A stretch of DNA of 64,000 nt from Apirhabdus apintestini (GTDB lineage Bacteria; Pseudomonadota; Gammaproteobacteria; Enterobacterales; Enterobacteriaceae). Position 1 is the first letter of the stretch, and each line of letters starts with the position of its first letter. This document shows positions 1 to 8,081 of this stretch, in pieces. The notes under the pieces are model-generated. The model saw only the letters and a program-made list of their open reading frames with translations. It had not been told where the DNA came from and did not search any database. The DNA lies in the NCBI GenBank assembly GCA_033977085.1, contig CP138906.1, positions 1,426,001 through 1,490,000 on the forward strand, in the 5' to 3' direction. The position numbers and the translations under genes are program-made.

Positions 1-402
1 TAAATGCCCGACATGCATCTCTTTGGCTACATTCGGCGCTGAATAGTCAATCACGATGGTTTGCGGTGCTTCAACGCTGGCAACGCCGGCACGCTCGCTG
101 GCGAAAGCGGTTTCGATATGCCCGGCGATAAAGCCTCTGTCGAGAAAAATATTAATAAATCCGGGCCCGGCGATTTCAACTTTGGCGGCAATCCCGTCTA
201 AATCCAGATGCGCAATCGCCTGCTCAGCTAACTGTCGCGGCGCCATGCCAAGCTGTTTAGCAATCGCCATAACGCCATTTGCCTGATAGTCACCAAACTG
301 AGGCCTGGCCGATTGCCGAACCTGAGGTTCGCAATCGGCATCAGCGCCTGCGCTTATCAAAGCCTGACGGACTTTATCTGAGAGAAGAGCCTGAATATTC
401 AC
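1..402 (-). CDS. argS: Arginyl-tRNA synthetase, N-terminal 134 codons (cut by window edge)
   Basis: Class I aminoacyl-tRNA synthetase that charges tRNA-Arg with arginine in the cytoplasm. The reading frame is open from a GTG start at 402 to the window edge. It begins VNIQALLSDKVRQALISAGA, contains IAGPGFINIFLD, and reaches the class I signature region YSAPNVAKEMHVGHL, where HVGH is the HIGH-type ATP-binding motif. GTG is chosen because it gives the standard N-terminus (xNIQALLSDKV). No lesion is seen in the visible part, but the C-terminal two thirds lie outside the window. Identity is nearly certain from the sequence; whether the whole gene is intact cannot be judged. Confidence 0.95.
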   Translation of the reverse strand, partial: MNIQALLSDKVRQALISAGADADCEPQVRQSARPQFGDYQANGVMAIAKQLGMAPRQLAEQAIAHLDLDGIAAKVEIAGPGFINIFLDRGFIAGHIETAFASERAGVASVEAPQTIVIDYSAPNVAKEMHVGHL

Positions 403-709
403 CGGGTTACCTTACTTTTAGCACGCCTTGCGCCGCTGTGCGCAGGCGTGCGCGCGTGGAAAAACAAAGGCGAAAGTATACTGTATTTCGCGCTCAGCGT
501 CAGCATTCGCGGCGCCTGGCGTCGGGAGAAGAAAATGGGTAGATTAAGCGGCGGATCGGCGATACCCATCGTTTAACCGCACCGGTTATATGCGGGGCCT
601 GGCCTGCAACGTGCGATGTCGGGTTACCGTTACCGCGTATTGGCCTATGGCTGCGGCGTTTGCCGATAAAAACCACGAGCATCACCTAATGTCATGAAAG
701 GAGCGTGTT
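403..709. other. Intergenic region between divergent argS and yecM
   Basis: About 300 bases with no recognisable gene. Short frames present here have no family resemblance and lack good ribosome-binding sites. The region must hold the promoters for both divergent genes, but I cannot mark a convincing -35/-10 pair. The yecM ribosome-binding site (AAAGGAG) lies at its right end. Confidence 0.5.
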
Positions 710-1285
710 ATGCGCTGGGATAGTTGTCCGGAACTCCAGGATTTAGCGGTTGATTTGCCGCATTTTGAACGCGCACTTTTATCGCTAACGCGCCGTATTG
801 GTCTCAATATCACGCCGCTATACGCCGATCATATTTCGCTGCGCTGTCATCAAAATAGTACCGCTGAGCGCTGGCGTGCGGGCCTGCTACGCTGCGGCGA
901 ATTAATGAATGAAAGCACGATCAACGGCCGGTTGATTTGTCTATTTCGCCTGCGGGAGCCGCTGTGCGTGGTGCACTGGCGCTTTACGCTAATCGAATTG
1001 CCTCGGCCGGGAGAAAAACGCTATCCACACGAAGGCTGGGAACACATTGAGATTGTACTGGAGGGCGAGCCGGGTGCATTAAATACGCGCGCGCTGAATT
1101 TGCTCAGCGATGAGGGGCTGCGCGAACCCGGTATTAGCGTGAAAATCAGCGCGCCGAAAGGGGCCGGAGAACGGCTGGAAAACCCTACATTTGCGGTTAC
1201 GGACGGTAAAGTGACGATAAAATTTCATCCGTATGCGCTGGAGGATATTGTCGCCAGCGAACGTGTCCTTTCGGATGACGCATAA
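710..1285 (+). CDS. yecM: YecM family protein (VOC-like fold)
   Basis: A 191-residue cytoplasmic protein of unknown exact function, from a family with a vicinal-oxygen-chelate (glyoxalase-like) fold and presumed metal binding. Conserved blocks are ADHISLRCHQN near residue 40, the GEKRYPHEGWEHIEIVL stretch near 104-120, and AVTDGKVTIKFHP near the C-terminus. The histidines in these blocks are candidate metal ligands. Length matches the E. coli protein. The start follows a strong AAAGGAG site. The gene precedes cutC by 58 bases in the same direction, as expected for this locus. It is one of the few undamaged genes in the first 5 kb. Confidence 0.9.
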   Translation: MRWDSCPELQDLAVDLPHFERALLSLTRRIGLNITPLYADHISLRCHQNSTAERWRAGLLRCGELMNESTINGRLICLFRLREPLCVVHWRFTLIELPRPGEKRYPHEGWEHIEIVLEGEPGALNTRALNLLSDEGLREPGISVKISAPKGAGERLENPTFAVTDGKVTIKFHPYALEDIVASERVLSDDA

Positions 1286-1343
1286 ACTGTGTTTGTAACA
1301 TTTAACTAAAACCTGCCAGATAGCGCGCGCGAGTGAGGTTACT

Positions 1344-2079
1344 ATGGTTTTGCTGGAAATTTGTTGTTATGGCCTGGAATGTGCGGTCAACGCAGAGCGG
1401 GCCGGTGCCGACCGTATTGAATTATGTAGCGCCCCGAAAGAGGGGGTTAACCCCCTCCGTTGGTGTCTTACGCGGCGTGCGCCAGCGTGTATCGATTCCC
1501 GTTCATCCAATTATTCGACCGCGAGGCGGCGATTTTTGTTACACCCGCGATGAGTTTAGCGTGATGTTGGATGATATCGCTTTTGTGCGTGATGCAGGGT
1601 TCCCGGGGCTGGTTGTCGGCGCGCTTTCCGTAGACGGCGAGATTGATGTTCCACGCATGAAGCGCATTATGCAGGCGGCATCCGGAATGGCGGTGACTTT
1701 TCATCGCGCGTTCGATATGTGTCGCGATCCCCGTGCAGCAAGCGATTGTCTCGGAGAATTAGGGATTGCGCGTATTTTGACCTCCGGCCAGCAGCAGAAC
1801 GCCAGCGCCGGTCTTGAATTAATCAGGGAACTAAATAAGCATTCCGGTGCTCCAATCATTATGGCCGGTGCGGGCGTGCGTCTGGCAAACCTGTCTGAGT
1901 TTATCGAAGCAGGTGTCAAAGAAGTCCACAGTTCAGCGGGGATGCAGGAACCTTCCCCAATGCGCTGGCGCCAGAGCGCTGTGTCAATGGCCTCTGGCGA
2001 AGTTGCCGACGAATACATGCGCTATCGTGTAGATCCTTCTGCGGTAGCCGCAATGAAAACCGCCCTCGCTGCGAAGTAG
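1344..2079 (+). pseudogene. cutC: CutC copper-homeostasis family protein, one frameshift
   Basis: CutC is a TIM-barrel protein once linked to copper tolerance. Frame 1 gives MVLLEICCYGLECAVNAERA and runs to APKEG; the homologous continuation LTPSVGVLRGVRQRV is one frame over. The break lies in the G run at about 1444-1449, where one G of the GGG-GGx codons is missing. The remainder (HPIIRPRGGDFCY, MAGAGVRLANL, EVHSSAGMQE) is well conserved to the stop at 2079, so the lesion is recent or a sequencing slip in a homopolymer. It could be restored by one added G. Confidence 0.88.
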
Positions 2080-2148
2080 CGCGCAGCGACTGACCACACA
2101 GCCATTATCGCGCATCCTGTTGCCCAACAATGATGTTTGCAAGTACCA

Positions 2149-2178
2149 GGCCCCGGGTTTTCCGGGGCTTTTTCTTTA
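2149..2178 (+). terminator. Rho-independent terminator after cutC
   Basis: GC-rich inverted repeat CCCCGG-gtttt-CCGGGG followed by a T-rich run (CTTTTTCTTT). It is about 70 bases after the cutC stop and points rightward. Confidence 0.8.
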
Positions 2179-2262
2179 ATCTATTGATTCGCACCGGCTA
2201 AGCCCATTCACCCGGCAGCCGCAGCGTTTGGTGGCGCAGTGGCTCATTGAGCACCGCTCTGC

Positions 2263-2421
2263 TCAATTCGCAGCGATCCTGGCCGCATCTTCGATATACC
2301 GTTTCTCATAAACTGGATTATTCGATAACACCACCGGTCGTTCATCCTGCATCTGTAATCGTTTAACGTGAAAGATACCCGTTAATCCAAAAATAGAGAT
2401 GCCAGCGATGCTGAGTGGAAC
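2263..2421 (-). pseudogene. C-terminal remnant of an unidentified membrane protein
   Basis: A 52-codon minus-strand frame that reads as real protein: it starts VPLSIAGISIFGLTGIFHV (one hydrophobic segment), continues KRLQMQDERPVVLSNNPVYE and ends in a charged tail at a stop at 2263. It has no start codon. A similar-looking stretch (NKISPTLNIIGRAFVDI) lies upstream in a different frame up to about 2490, which suggests a frameshifted and truncated gene. I do not recognise the family. The position corresponds to torZ/torY in E. coli, but nothing here resembles those genes. Confidence 0.45.
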
Positions 2422-2499
2422 ACTGAAATATCAACAAACGCTCTGCCGATGATATTTAGCGTGGGCGATATCTTATTGCCGATCGTGACCATTACTTTG

Positions 2500-3150
2500 C
2501 GTATTCACTGCAGCCCAGCCAAACAGGGTTTATGCGTGCTGCGGCATAAATTCAATAGCACGTAAAACATGGCTATAAATCGGAAGCTTCATGGGCAGTG
2601 AAGGTTACTCCGGCAGAAGGCGCCTCAATCTGAAAGCATTCATTACCAGCAGAGTGCAAATACGGCGCTGTAATACCGTCACCAGTGGGGCAAGGGATGG
2701 CGCGAGTGTTTCAATTATTATCACCGGTTCTAATAATTTCTCGCGCCTCAAAATTAATTCGTCATTCACGTATTTGCTTAATGCCTGCGGGGCAAAACCA
2801 TATATGTTTGGCTATTGCCGCCAGGCGGCGATTGCTTTGCATAATTTTTTTCATAAGCCCGGTAAAATGTAATGAAAAGGCTTTACGTACATCCTTCGCC
2901 AGAACTATAGCGTTTAATCATATTTCTGCTTAACTGTACTTTCAGTGCTATCTTATAATGTACTAATTATACAATAATGTGATATAAGAACGGGGCGTGA
3001 AGCAAATTCTACTGGTTGACGCTTTGTTTTAATTCTGCTATTTCTTACATTTTATTTCGGATAAATGGCCGATGTATAACAATGTATATTAGTAATTTGA
3101 TTTTACTTGTATAACGAATAACTGTGCCTTTCTACTTTTGTAATACTTAA
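2500..3150. other. Decayed non-coding stretch
   Basis: No intact gene. Short frames on both strands show no family signature. On the minus strand around 2600-2790 one frame reads plausibly (REKLLEPVIIIETLAPSLAP) but lacks a start and neighbours stops, so it may be part of the same lost locus as the remnant to its left. From 2900 the sequence becomes AT-rich and probably carries the promoter of the lipoprotein genes that follow. Confidence 0.4.
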
Positions 3151-3171
3151 AATACAATAAAGGAGTTAATA

Positions 3172-3246
3172 ATGAAGTTAAAACTGTTCACCGTAGTGAT
3201 GGTTTGTATTGTACTTGCCGGTTGCACAACGCTGTATTATCGCTAA
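3172..3246 (+). CDS. Possible 24-residue lipopeptide
   Basis: A very short frame, MKLKLFTVVMVCIVLAGCTTLYYR, preceded by a clear AAAGGAG site seven bases before the ATG. It is a complete lipoprotein signal peptide: basic start, hydrophobic core and lipobox LAGC, with only six residues left after the lipidated cysteine. It ends 10 bases before the next lipoprotein gene, so the two are probably co-transcribed. It may be a functional entericidin-like lipopeptide, a leader, or the stub of a longer lipoprotein ended by a stop. I do not recognise a named family. The ribosome-binding site and lipobox are seen directly; function is unknown. Confidence 0.5.
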   Translation: MKLKLFTVVMVCIVLAGCTTLYYR

Positions 3247-3256
3247 GGCATAAATA

Positions 3257-3754
3257 ATGCGTAATGTATTAATTACTTTATGCGCGGTGAGTCTCGCAGG
3301 ATGTATTAATGTGTACGGGCCAGTGAAAACCGGGATGCAAGATGCACCATCGGATATGCCCTCTGCTGGCATGAGTGCAGGCGCTCAGGCTGCCAAAATC
3401 GGTAACCGCAAACCTGATGAACTGTTTAATGCAGTAACTCAGCATTATCGGGAAAAAGGGCTGAATAGTACCGTTGAAGATAGCGGCACCGGGATTATCG
3501 CCGCCGCTGGCGACGATCCGGAGTTGAGCGCGCAGTATCTGGATTGTTCAATGTTAAGTCAGACGCAAAATATTCAGGAACACTATCGTATTGTGACGCA
3601 GGTATGGTCGGCCGGCGAGGGAAGCAATATCGCGGTTAGTGTTACGGGTGTAGCTGGCCTGACCGCGCCCGATGGAAATGACAAAGTAAAACCGGTTGAA
3701 TGCAAATCTACCGGTGTTTTTGAAAGAGACTTGCTGGAGCGTCTTAAGAAATAA
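3257..3754 (+). CDS. Putative outer-membrane lipoprotein of unknown function
   Basis: A 165-residue protein with a lipoprotein signal MRNVLITLCAVSLAGC (lipobox LAGC; Cys16 would be lipidated). After it come a flexible segment rich in Ser, Gly, Ala and Met (about residues 25-47) and a soluble domain, including ELFNAVTQHYREKG and VTQVWSAGEGSNIAVSVTGV. Only one other cysteine pair candidate (Cys98 region YLDCSM and VECKST) is visible, which might form a disulfide. The residue after Cys is Ile, so outer-membrane sorting would be expected. No lesion is present, unusual for an accessory gene here. The product is not recognised. Confidence 0.7.
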   Translation: MRNVLITLCAVSLAGCINVYGPVKTGMQDAPSDMPSAGMSAGAQAAKIGNRKPDELFNAVTQHYREKGLNSTVEDSGTGIIAAAGDDPELSAQYLDCSMLSQTQNIQEHYRIVTQVWSAGEGSNIAVSVTGVAGLTAPDGNDKVKPVECKSTGVFERDLLERLKK

Positions 3755-3901
3755 AGTGGATGAATATTCTACATCTGCAAATATAACTTTCATTAGGAAC
3801 ATACAAGGGAGTGCGATTGTGGTTATTTAATAATGAGCAATTTTCTTAATTACAATTAAGATTCCTTTATGGCTGCTATTTAATGCCGTTATTATAAATG
3901 G

Positions 3902-3934
3902 AATGACATGGCCATTTTGTATGACCATGTCATT
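3902..3934 (+). terminator. Possible terminator downstream of the lipoprotein pair
   Basis: A perfect 10-base inverted repeat, AATGACATGG and CCATGTCATT, separated by 13 bases and followed by TTC. The stem is AT-rich and the T run is short, so it is a weak intrinsic terminator or another structured element. The surrounding interval 3755-4149 holds no gene that I can support. Confidence 0.4.
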
Positions 3935-4149
3935 TTCATGCTATTGGTTTAGAAATATTACCCGCTTTAATTGTTATAGCTGTGCATACATTAATCAGAA
4001 TATTATGCATCGGACATCCTATTAAATATATACATTAGGCGCACTTATTCCGCGTGTCACTATAGTGTAGTGACCAATAATCGCGCATAAATTATCGGGA
4101 TACTAACAACCGGATATTCCACTAAGCCTGGTCTATCCGGGAGGTGCTA

Positions 4150-5121
4150 TTATTCTGGTTTTTTGGCGATAATAATGGCGCGCTGGGGGCCGGGTATCCT
4201 TCTCGCGTAAGGGTTGGGTCCTGGGGATTAAGAAACTCCGCCAGCGATTCGGTTTCCATCCATGTGGTACGCCGCTGCTCCTGCGTTGTTGTTACGCTGC
4301 AGTCAACGATGCGCACATCGATAAAGCCGCATTTCTCCAGCCATAATTTAATGGCCGGCGCAGAGGGAATAAACCAGACATTCCGCATTGCGGCGTAGCG
4401 CTCGCCCGGCACCAGCACGGTTTGTTCATCGCCTTCCACAACCAGCGTTTCCAGAACTAATTCGCCGCCGCTGACAAGCTGATCTTTGAGTTGCCAGAGA
4501 TGATCCAGCGGGGAGCGTCGATGGTAGAGCACGCCCATTGAAAAGACAGTATCAAACGCGGCCACCGGCGGAAGTTGCTCGATACCTAAAGGCAACAAAT
4601 GCGCGCGGTCGTCGCTGCCCAACAGTTTACGCACCGCTTCAAACTGACATAAAAAAGCGGCGTGGGGTCGATACCGACGGCAAAATGCGCGCCGGCGCCA
4701 ATCATTCGCCACAGGTGATAGCCGCTGCCGCAGCCCACGTCCAGAATCGTGCGCCCCGCGAGCGGCGAGAGGTGCGGCAGCACGCGCTCCCATTTAATAT
4801 CCGAGCGCCATTCAGTATCAATGTCGATACCGTAAAGGGAAAATGGCCCTTTGCGCCAGGGCTTGAGGCCGTGCAGCAGGCGCGTAATGCCGGTTTTTTG
4901 GCCTTCAGATAACGGCGATGTACTTTCAGCAATAACGCCGTGCAGTAAATCCAGCCTGTATGGCGTCATCAGCGGCAGATGCTCAATGGTGTTTTGCCAG
5001 GCTTTGAACTGGCCGTGACGTGTTTCACGCTGCCACTGCGCAATTAGTGCAGGGACGGTTTCAAGCCAGGGGCCAGAGGCGTAACGGTGATTTGCTGCCA
5101 GAAGCGGGCGAATTCAGTCAT
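4150..5121 (-). pseudogene. cmoB: tRNA U34 carboxymethyltransferase, three frameshifts
   Basis: CmoB transfers a carboxymethyl group from carboxy-SAM to 5-hydroxyuridine at tRNA position 34. Conserved segments lie in different frames: MTEFARFWQQ, then PWLETVPALIAQWQRE, then MTPYRLDLLHGV to ILDVGCGSGYHLWRMIG and GIDPTPLF, then LCQFEAVRKLLG to REGYPAP, then QRAIIIAKKPE and stop at 4150. Breaks lie near 5085, at the A run near 4650 (six A where seven are needed) and near 4190. The ATG at 5121 overlaps the cmoA stop in an ATGA, so the two were translationally coupled. The SAM-binding core is otherwise unchanged. Confidence 0.9.
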
Positions 5122-5861
5122 GCCGTTTCCTCAGGTTTTAGGGCGACCAGCGAAGCAAAATTAAAGCACTGAAACCACAGCCCGGAGTGGGCAAATCCTG
5201 CGAGGCGCAGCCGCCGCTGATGGACTTCGATGGAATCCGTCAGCATTACATTTTCCAGCATGCTGCGCTTTTGGCTAATTTCGAGTTCGCTGTAACCGTT
5301 CGCACGCTTAAAGTCGTGATGCATATCGAACAGAAGATCGCCAATGGTTTGATCCTCAAAACTTAATTTTTCTGAAAGCACCAGCGCACCGCCGGGTCGT
5401 AGCCCCTGATAAATGTTGTTCAAAAGTTGCTGGCGATCTTCTGGCTCTAAAAATTGAAGCGTGAAGTTAAGTACCACCAGCGACGCATTCTTAATTTCAA
5501 TGTGGCGGATATCAGCTTCGATAACCTCTACCGGCGTATTGGCCTTAAATGCGCTTAAATGCCGGCGGCAGCGTTCAACCATGGCCGGAGAATTATCCAC
5601 GGCGATTATCCGGCAGCCGTCATGTGCAATATTGCGACGAATGGAAAGCGTAGCTGCACCTAACGAACAGCCAAGATCGTAGATATTGCTGGAAGGCTGA
5701 ACAAAGCGTTCGGTGAGCATGCCTATCATAGAAATAATGCTGGAATAACCAGGCACCGAACGTTGGATCATATCAGGAAAGACTTCTGCGACGCGTTCGT
5801 CGAACGTCCAGTCTCCCAGTTTATCTATCGGCGCTGAGAATAGCGTATCGCGGTTAGACAT
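5118..5861 (-). CDS. cmoA: Carboxy-S-adenosyl-L-methionine synthase
   Basis: CmoA makes carboxy-SAM from SAM and prephenate, the donor used by CmoB for cmo5U34 in tRNAs. The start at 5861 gives MSNRDTLFSAPIDKLGDWTF and 247 residues, equal to the E. coli protein; an upstream in-frame start at 5948 would add an unsupported 29 residues. The SAM-binding motif YDLGCSLGAATLS is near residues 60-72, followed by IIAVDNSPAMVERCRRH and VVLNFTLQFL. The C-terminus LWFQCFNFASLVALKPEE is conserved. It is intact while its partner cmoB is broken, so the pathway may stop at hydroxyuridine if the cmoB lesions are real. Confidence 0.95.
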   Translation of the reverse strand: MSNRDTLFSAPIDKLGDWTFDERVAEVFPDMIQRSVPGYSSIISMIGMLTERFVQPSSNIYDLGCSLGAATLSIRRNIAHDGCRIIAVDNSPAMVERCRRHLSAFKANTPVEVIEADIRHIEIKNASLVVLNFTLQFLEPEDRQQLLNNIYQGLRPGGALVLSEKLSFEDQTIGDLLFDMHHDFKRANGYSELEISQKRSMLENVMLTDSIEVHQRRLRLAGFAHSGLWFQCFNFASLVALKPEETA

Positions 5862-5898
5862 AGCGTAATCCGGAATATCGAAAGGGCGATATTGTGCG

Positions 5899-6294
5899 TT
5901 AATGGAGGACGAAAACCAACTCCCATGGCATAAACCTAAGGTTTGCAACGATCATGAGCAGCAGAGCGCCCCAGGTTGCATTCATGCCAAGCCGCCGCCA
6001 GCGGACCAGGCGATTATGAAAACCGTAATAGTGCATCAGGCGCCCGGCGATCATTAGGCCACCGCAAATATGCACCATCCAGGTTTCCGCGCCGTTCATT
6101 TCCATTAATAGCAGTAATAGAATTGCGACGGGAATATATTCTACGGCGTTGCCGTGAACGCGAATTGCGCTTTGCAATTCGGTAAATCCGCCGTCGCCGT
6201 AAGAGACGCGGTACACTCTGCGCAGGCGAACGACGTCGTAGGAAAATTTAATTAACAGTAACGCACCTAATACGGCATATAGCGCGCTAACCAT
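5899..6294 (-). CDS. yecN: MAPEG family inner-membrane protein YecN
   Basis: A 131-residue membrane protein of the MAPEG (membrane-associated eicosanoid/glutathione metabolism) family, exact role unknown in bacteria. It starts at 6294 (MVSALYAVLGALLLIKFSYD); the longer open frame to 6456 adds no conserved sequence. Four hydrophobic segments can be seen, with the family stretch LQSAIRVHGNAVEYIPVAIL near residues 41-60 and GRLMHYYGFHNRLVRWR after the third segment. It follows yecE with a 76-base gap on the same strand and is undamaged. Confidence 0.9.
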   Translation of the reverse strand: MVSALYAVLGALLLIKFSYDVVRLRRVYRVSYGDGGFTELQSAIRVHGNAVEYIPVAILLLLLMEMNGAETWMVHICGGLMIAGRLMHYYGFHNRLVRWRRLGMNATWGALLLMIVANLRFMPWELVFVLH

Positions 6295-6370
6295 AGCGTC
6301 TCCATGAAAAATCTTAATGATAGCAGCCCCATAATAGACTGCCGGGCGACAACTGTCGCTATTGCTATTC

Positions 6371-7188
6371 CTAAAATAGCGATGCCTGAATAGGAAATTT
6401 GGGGGCAGGCCCAAGCGAGGGAAATTGGGAAAGCAAGAGCGGCCATAGCGCATCAATTAAAGCAGGCGCGTGGGCGATATCCGGAGTATGCACGAACAGC
6501 CACGGTGAGCCTGCGCTTTCCCATTGCGCAAGTTTCTCAAGCCAGGAAGAAAAAAGTTGGGTATTCAGTGCCACATCTTCGCCACCGATAAAGCGTATTA
6601 ACGGCGCACCCGCGGTGGCAATTGCATGAACCGGCAGCCGGGGCTTTTTACGCTGGGCATCCCGCAGGGCGATGCTGGAAGGAGGTGATGTGTGTACAGG
6701 GCGGCTATCCAGTATCACGCGGTTAACTTTTCTGTCACGCAGCCCGCGATTAAGCGCGCGTTCCGCTTCGCCCTTCGCGAAAAAGTCGGGATGACGCACC
6801 TCCACGCCATAGCTAAATGCCGCGGGCAGGCTATCCAGGAATTGAAACAGCGCCGGAAGATTATCGGGAGCGAACGTTGCCGGAAGCTGAAGCCAGTATT
6901 GCCCAATACGGTGCGCCAGCGGCGATAAACGGGTAAAAACTGCTGTACTAGCGCATCGCAGTCGCGCAGCCCGGCCTGATGAGAAATAGTCGCCGGGAAT
7001 TTAAAACAGAAACGAAAATTATCGCTGGTCATATCGCGCCAGCGCGCGACATGCTCTGGCGAAGGGAGTGCGTACAGCGTCGTGTTCCCTTCAACGCAGT
7101 TAAAATAACGCGCGTAGTCTGCCAGGCTGTTTATTCCCAGGCGACCCCATCCGGGGTGAGACCACTGCGGCAGGCCGAGATAAAGCAC
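6371..7188 (-). pseudogene. yecE: DUF72 family protein YecE, one frameshift
   Basis: YecE belongs to the DUF72 TIM-barrel-like family, function unknown. The frame opens with GTG at 7188 (xLYLGLPQWSHPGWGRLGI), keeps the conserved NCVEGNTTLYALP and FRFCFKFPATISHQ, and breaks near 6932 within TTTTTACCC. The homologous continuation RLSPLAHRIGQYWLQLPATF, then GVEVRHPDFFAKGE to the end at 6371, is in another frame. One added base restores the whole protein. The gene starts four bases after the yecD stop, so both probably form one transcript. Confidence 0.88.
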
Positions 7189-7191
7189 GGA

Positions 7192-7757
7192 TTATAATGC
7201 GTTCACAATTTCATCGACGTGGCTTATCCGGGCGATGCGGGGAAAATATGCGTCATACTGTTTTGGTGCTGTTCGGCGCTGGCGGCGCTGCAGGCATCTT
7301 CGGCAATAATCAGATTAAAACCGAGTTCCCAGGCGTGACGAGCGGTAGACTCGACGCCAATATTAGTGGAAATACCACACAAAATAATAGTTTCTATGCC
7401 CCGGCGGCGAAGCTGTAGCTCAAGTTCCGTACCGTAAAATGCGCCCCACTGGCGTTTAGTTATTTCAATATCGCTTTCGCGTGCGCCAAGCGCGACGGGA
7501 TAATGCCACCACTCTTCGGGCAGCGCTTTCGCAGGGGCGGGGGCGTCTACCGGCTGTTTTAACGCATCGGCAAAGTCGGTTGACCAACCCACACGCACCA
7601 GCGCGACCGGTGAACCGATGCTGCGACATTTCTCTGCCAGACGCGCTGCGCGTGCAACCACATCTTCGGCCGCGTGCGGGCCGCCTGCGAAGGGTAAAAT
7701 ACCTTCCTGCAAATCGATAACAACCAGTGCGGTTTTCTGTGCATTGAGCTGCAGCAT
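7192..7757 (-). pseudogene. yecD: Isochorismatase-family hydrolase YecD, C-terminal frameshift
   Basis: A cysteine-hydrolase (isochorismatase-like) family member. The visible frame MLQLNAQKTALVVIDLQEGI keeps the catalytic Asp in VVIDLQ (residue 15), the Lys region ITKRQWGAFYGTELELQL and the Cys in IILCGISTNIGVESTAR. The frame is broken only near 7243 within CCCC, so the last about 20 residues are replaced. In the corrected frame the C-terminus reads RIARISHVDEIVNAL with a stop at 7192. Because the catalytic core is complete, the product could retain activity even if the lesion is real. Confidence 0.87.
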
Positions 7758-7954
7758 AATGACTCCGTAGACACTTTTTCTTTTGATTTAACGGCGCTAC
7801 CTTACCGGTAAAACCGATAGTGTGGTTTACACTTTTTGTTAATTTTTGTGTGAATAATGCGCTGAATAGATGAAACCTGGGCCAATAAAAGAGGCGAACG
7901 CAGGCAAATTTGGAAAAAACACGCGCCGCGAACGCGCGGCTGGCGGCTTCGGGC

Positions 7955-7983
7955 TTATCTCAACGTTGAAATTCCAGTATAAT
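7955..7983 (+). promoter_or_regulatory. Likely sigma-70 promoter of aspS
   Basis: A perfect -10 hexamer TATAAT at 7978-7983 with a weaker -35 (TTATCT) 17 bases upstream, about 100 bases before the aspS start. The stretch 7758-7954 holds no gene and separates aspS from the divergent yecD. Confidence 0.5.
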
Positions 7984-8081
7984 GCCCGCCTTTTTATATC
8001 AAATGTGACAATCGACATAAAGCCGCGTCGCGGTGCCTGTTAGCAGGCTGCCAGCCCCTGCGGCAAGTTAAAGGATATCTC

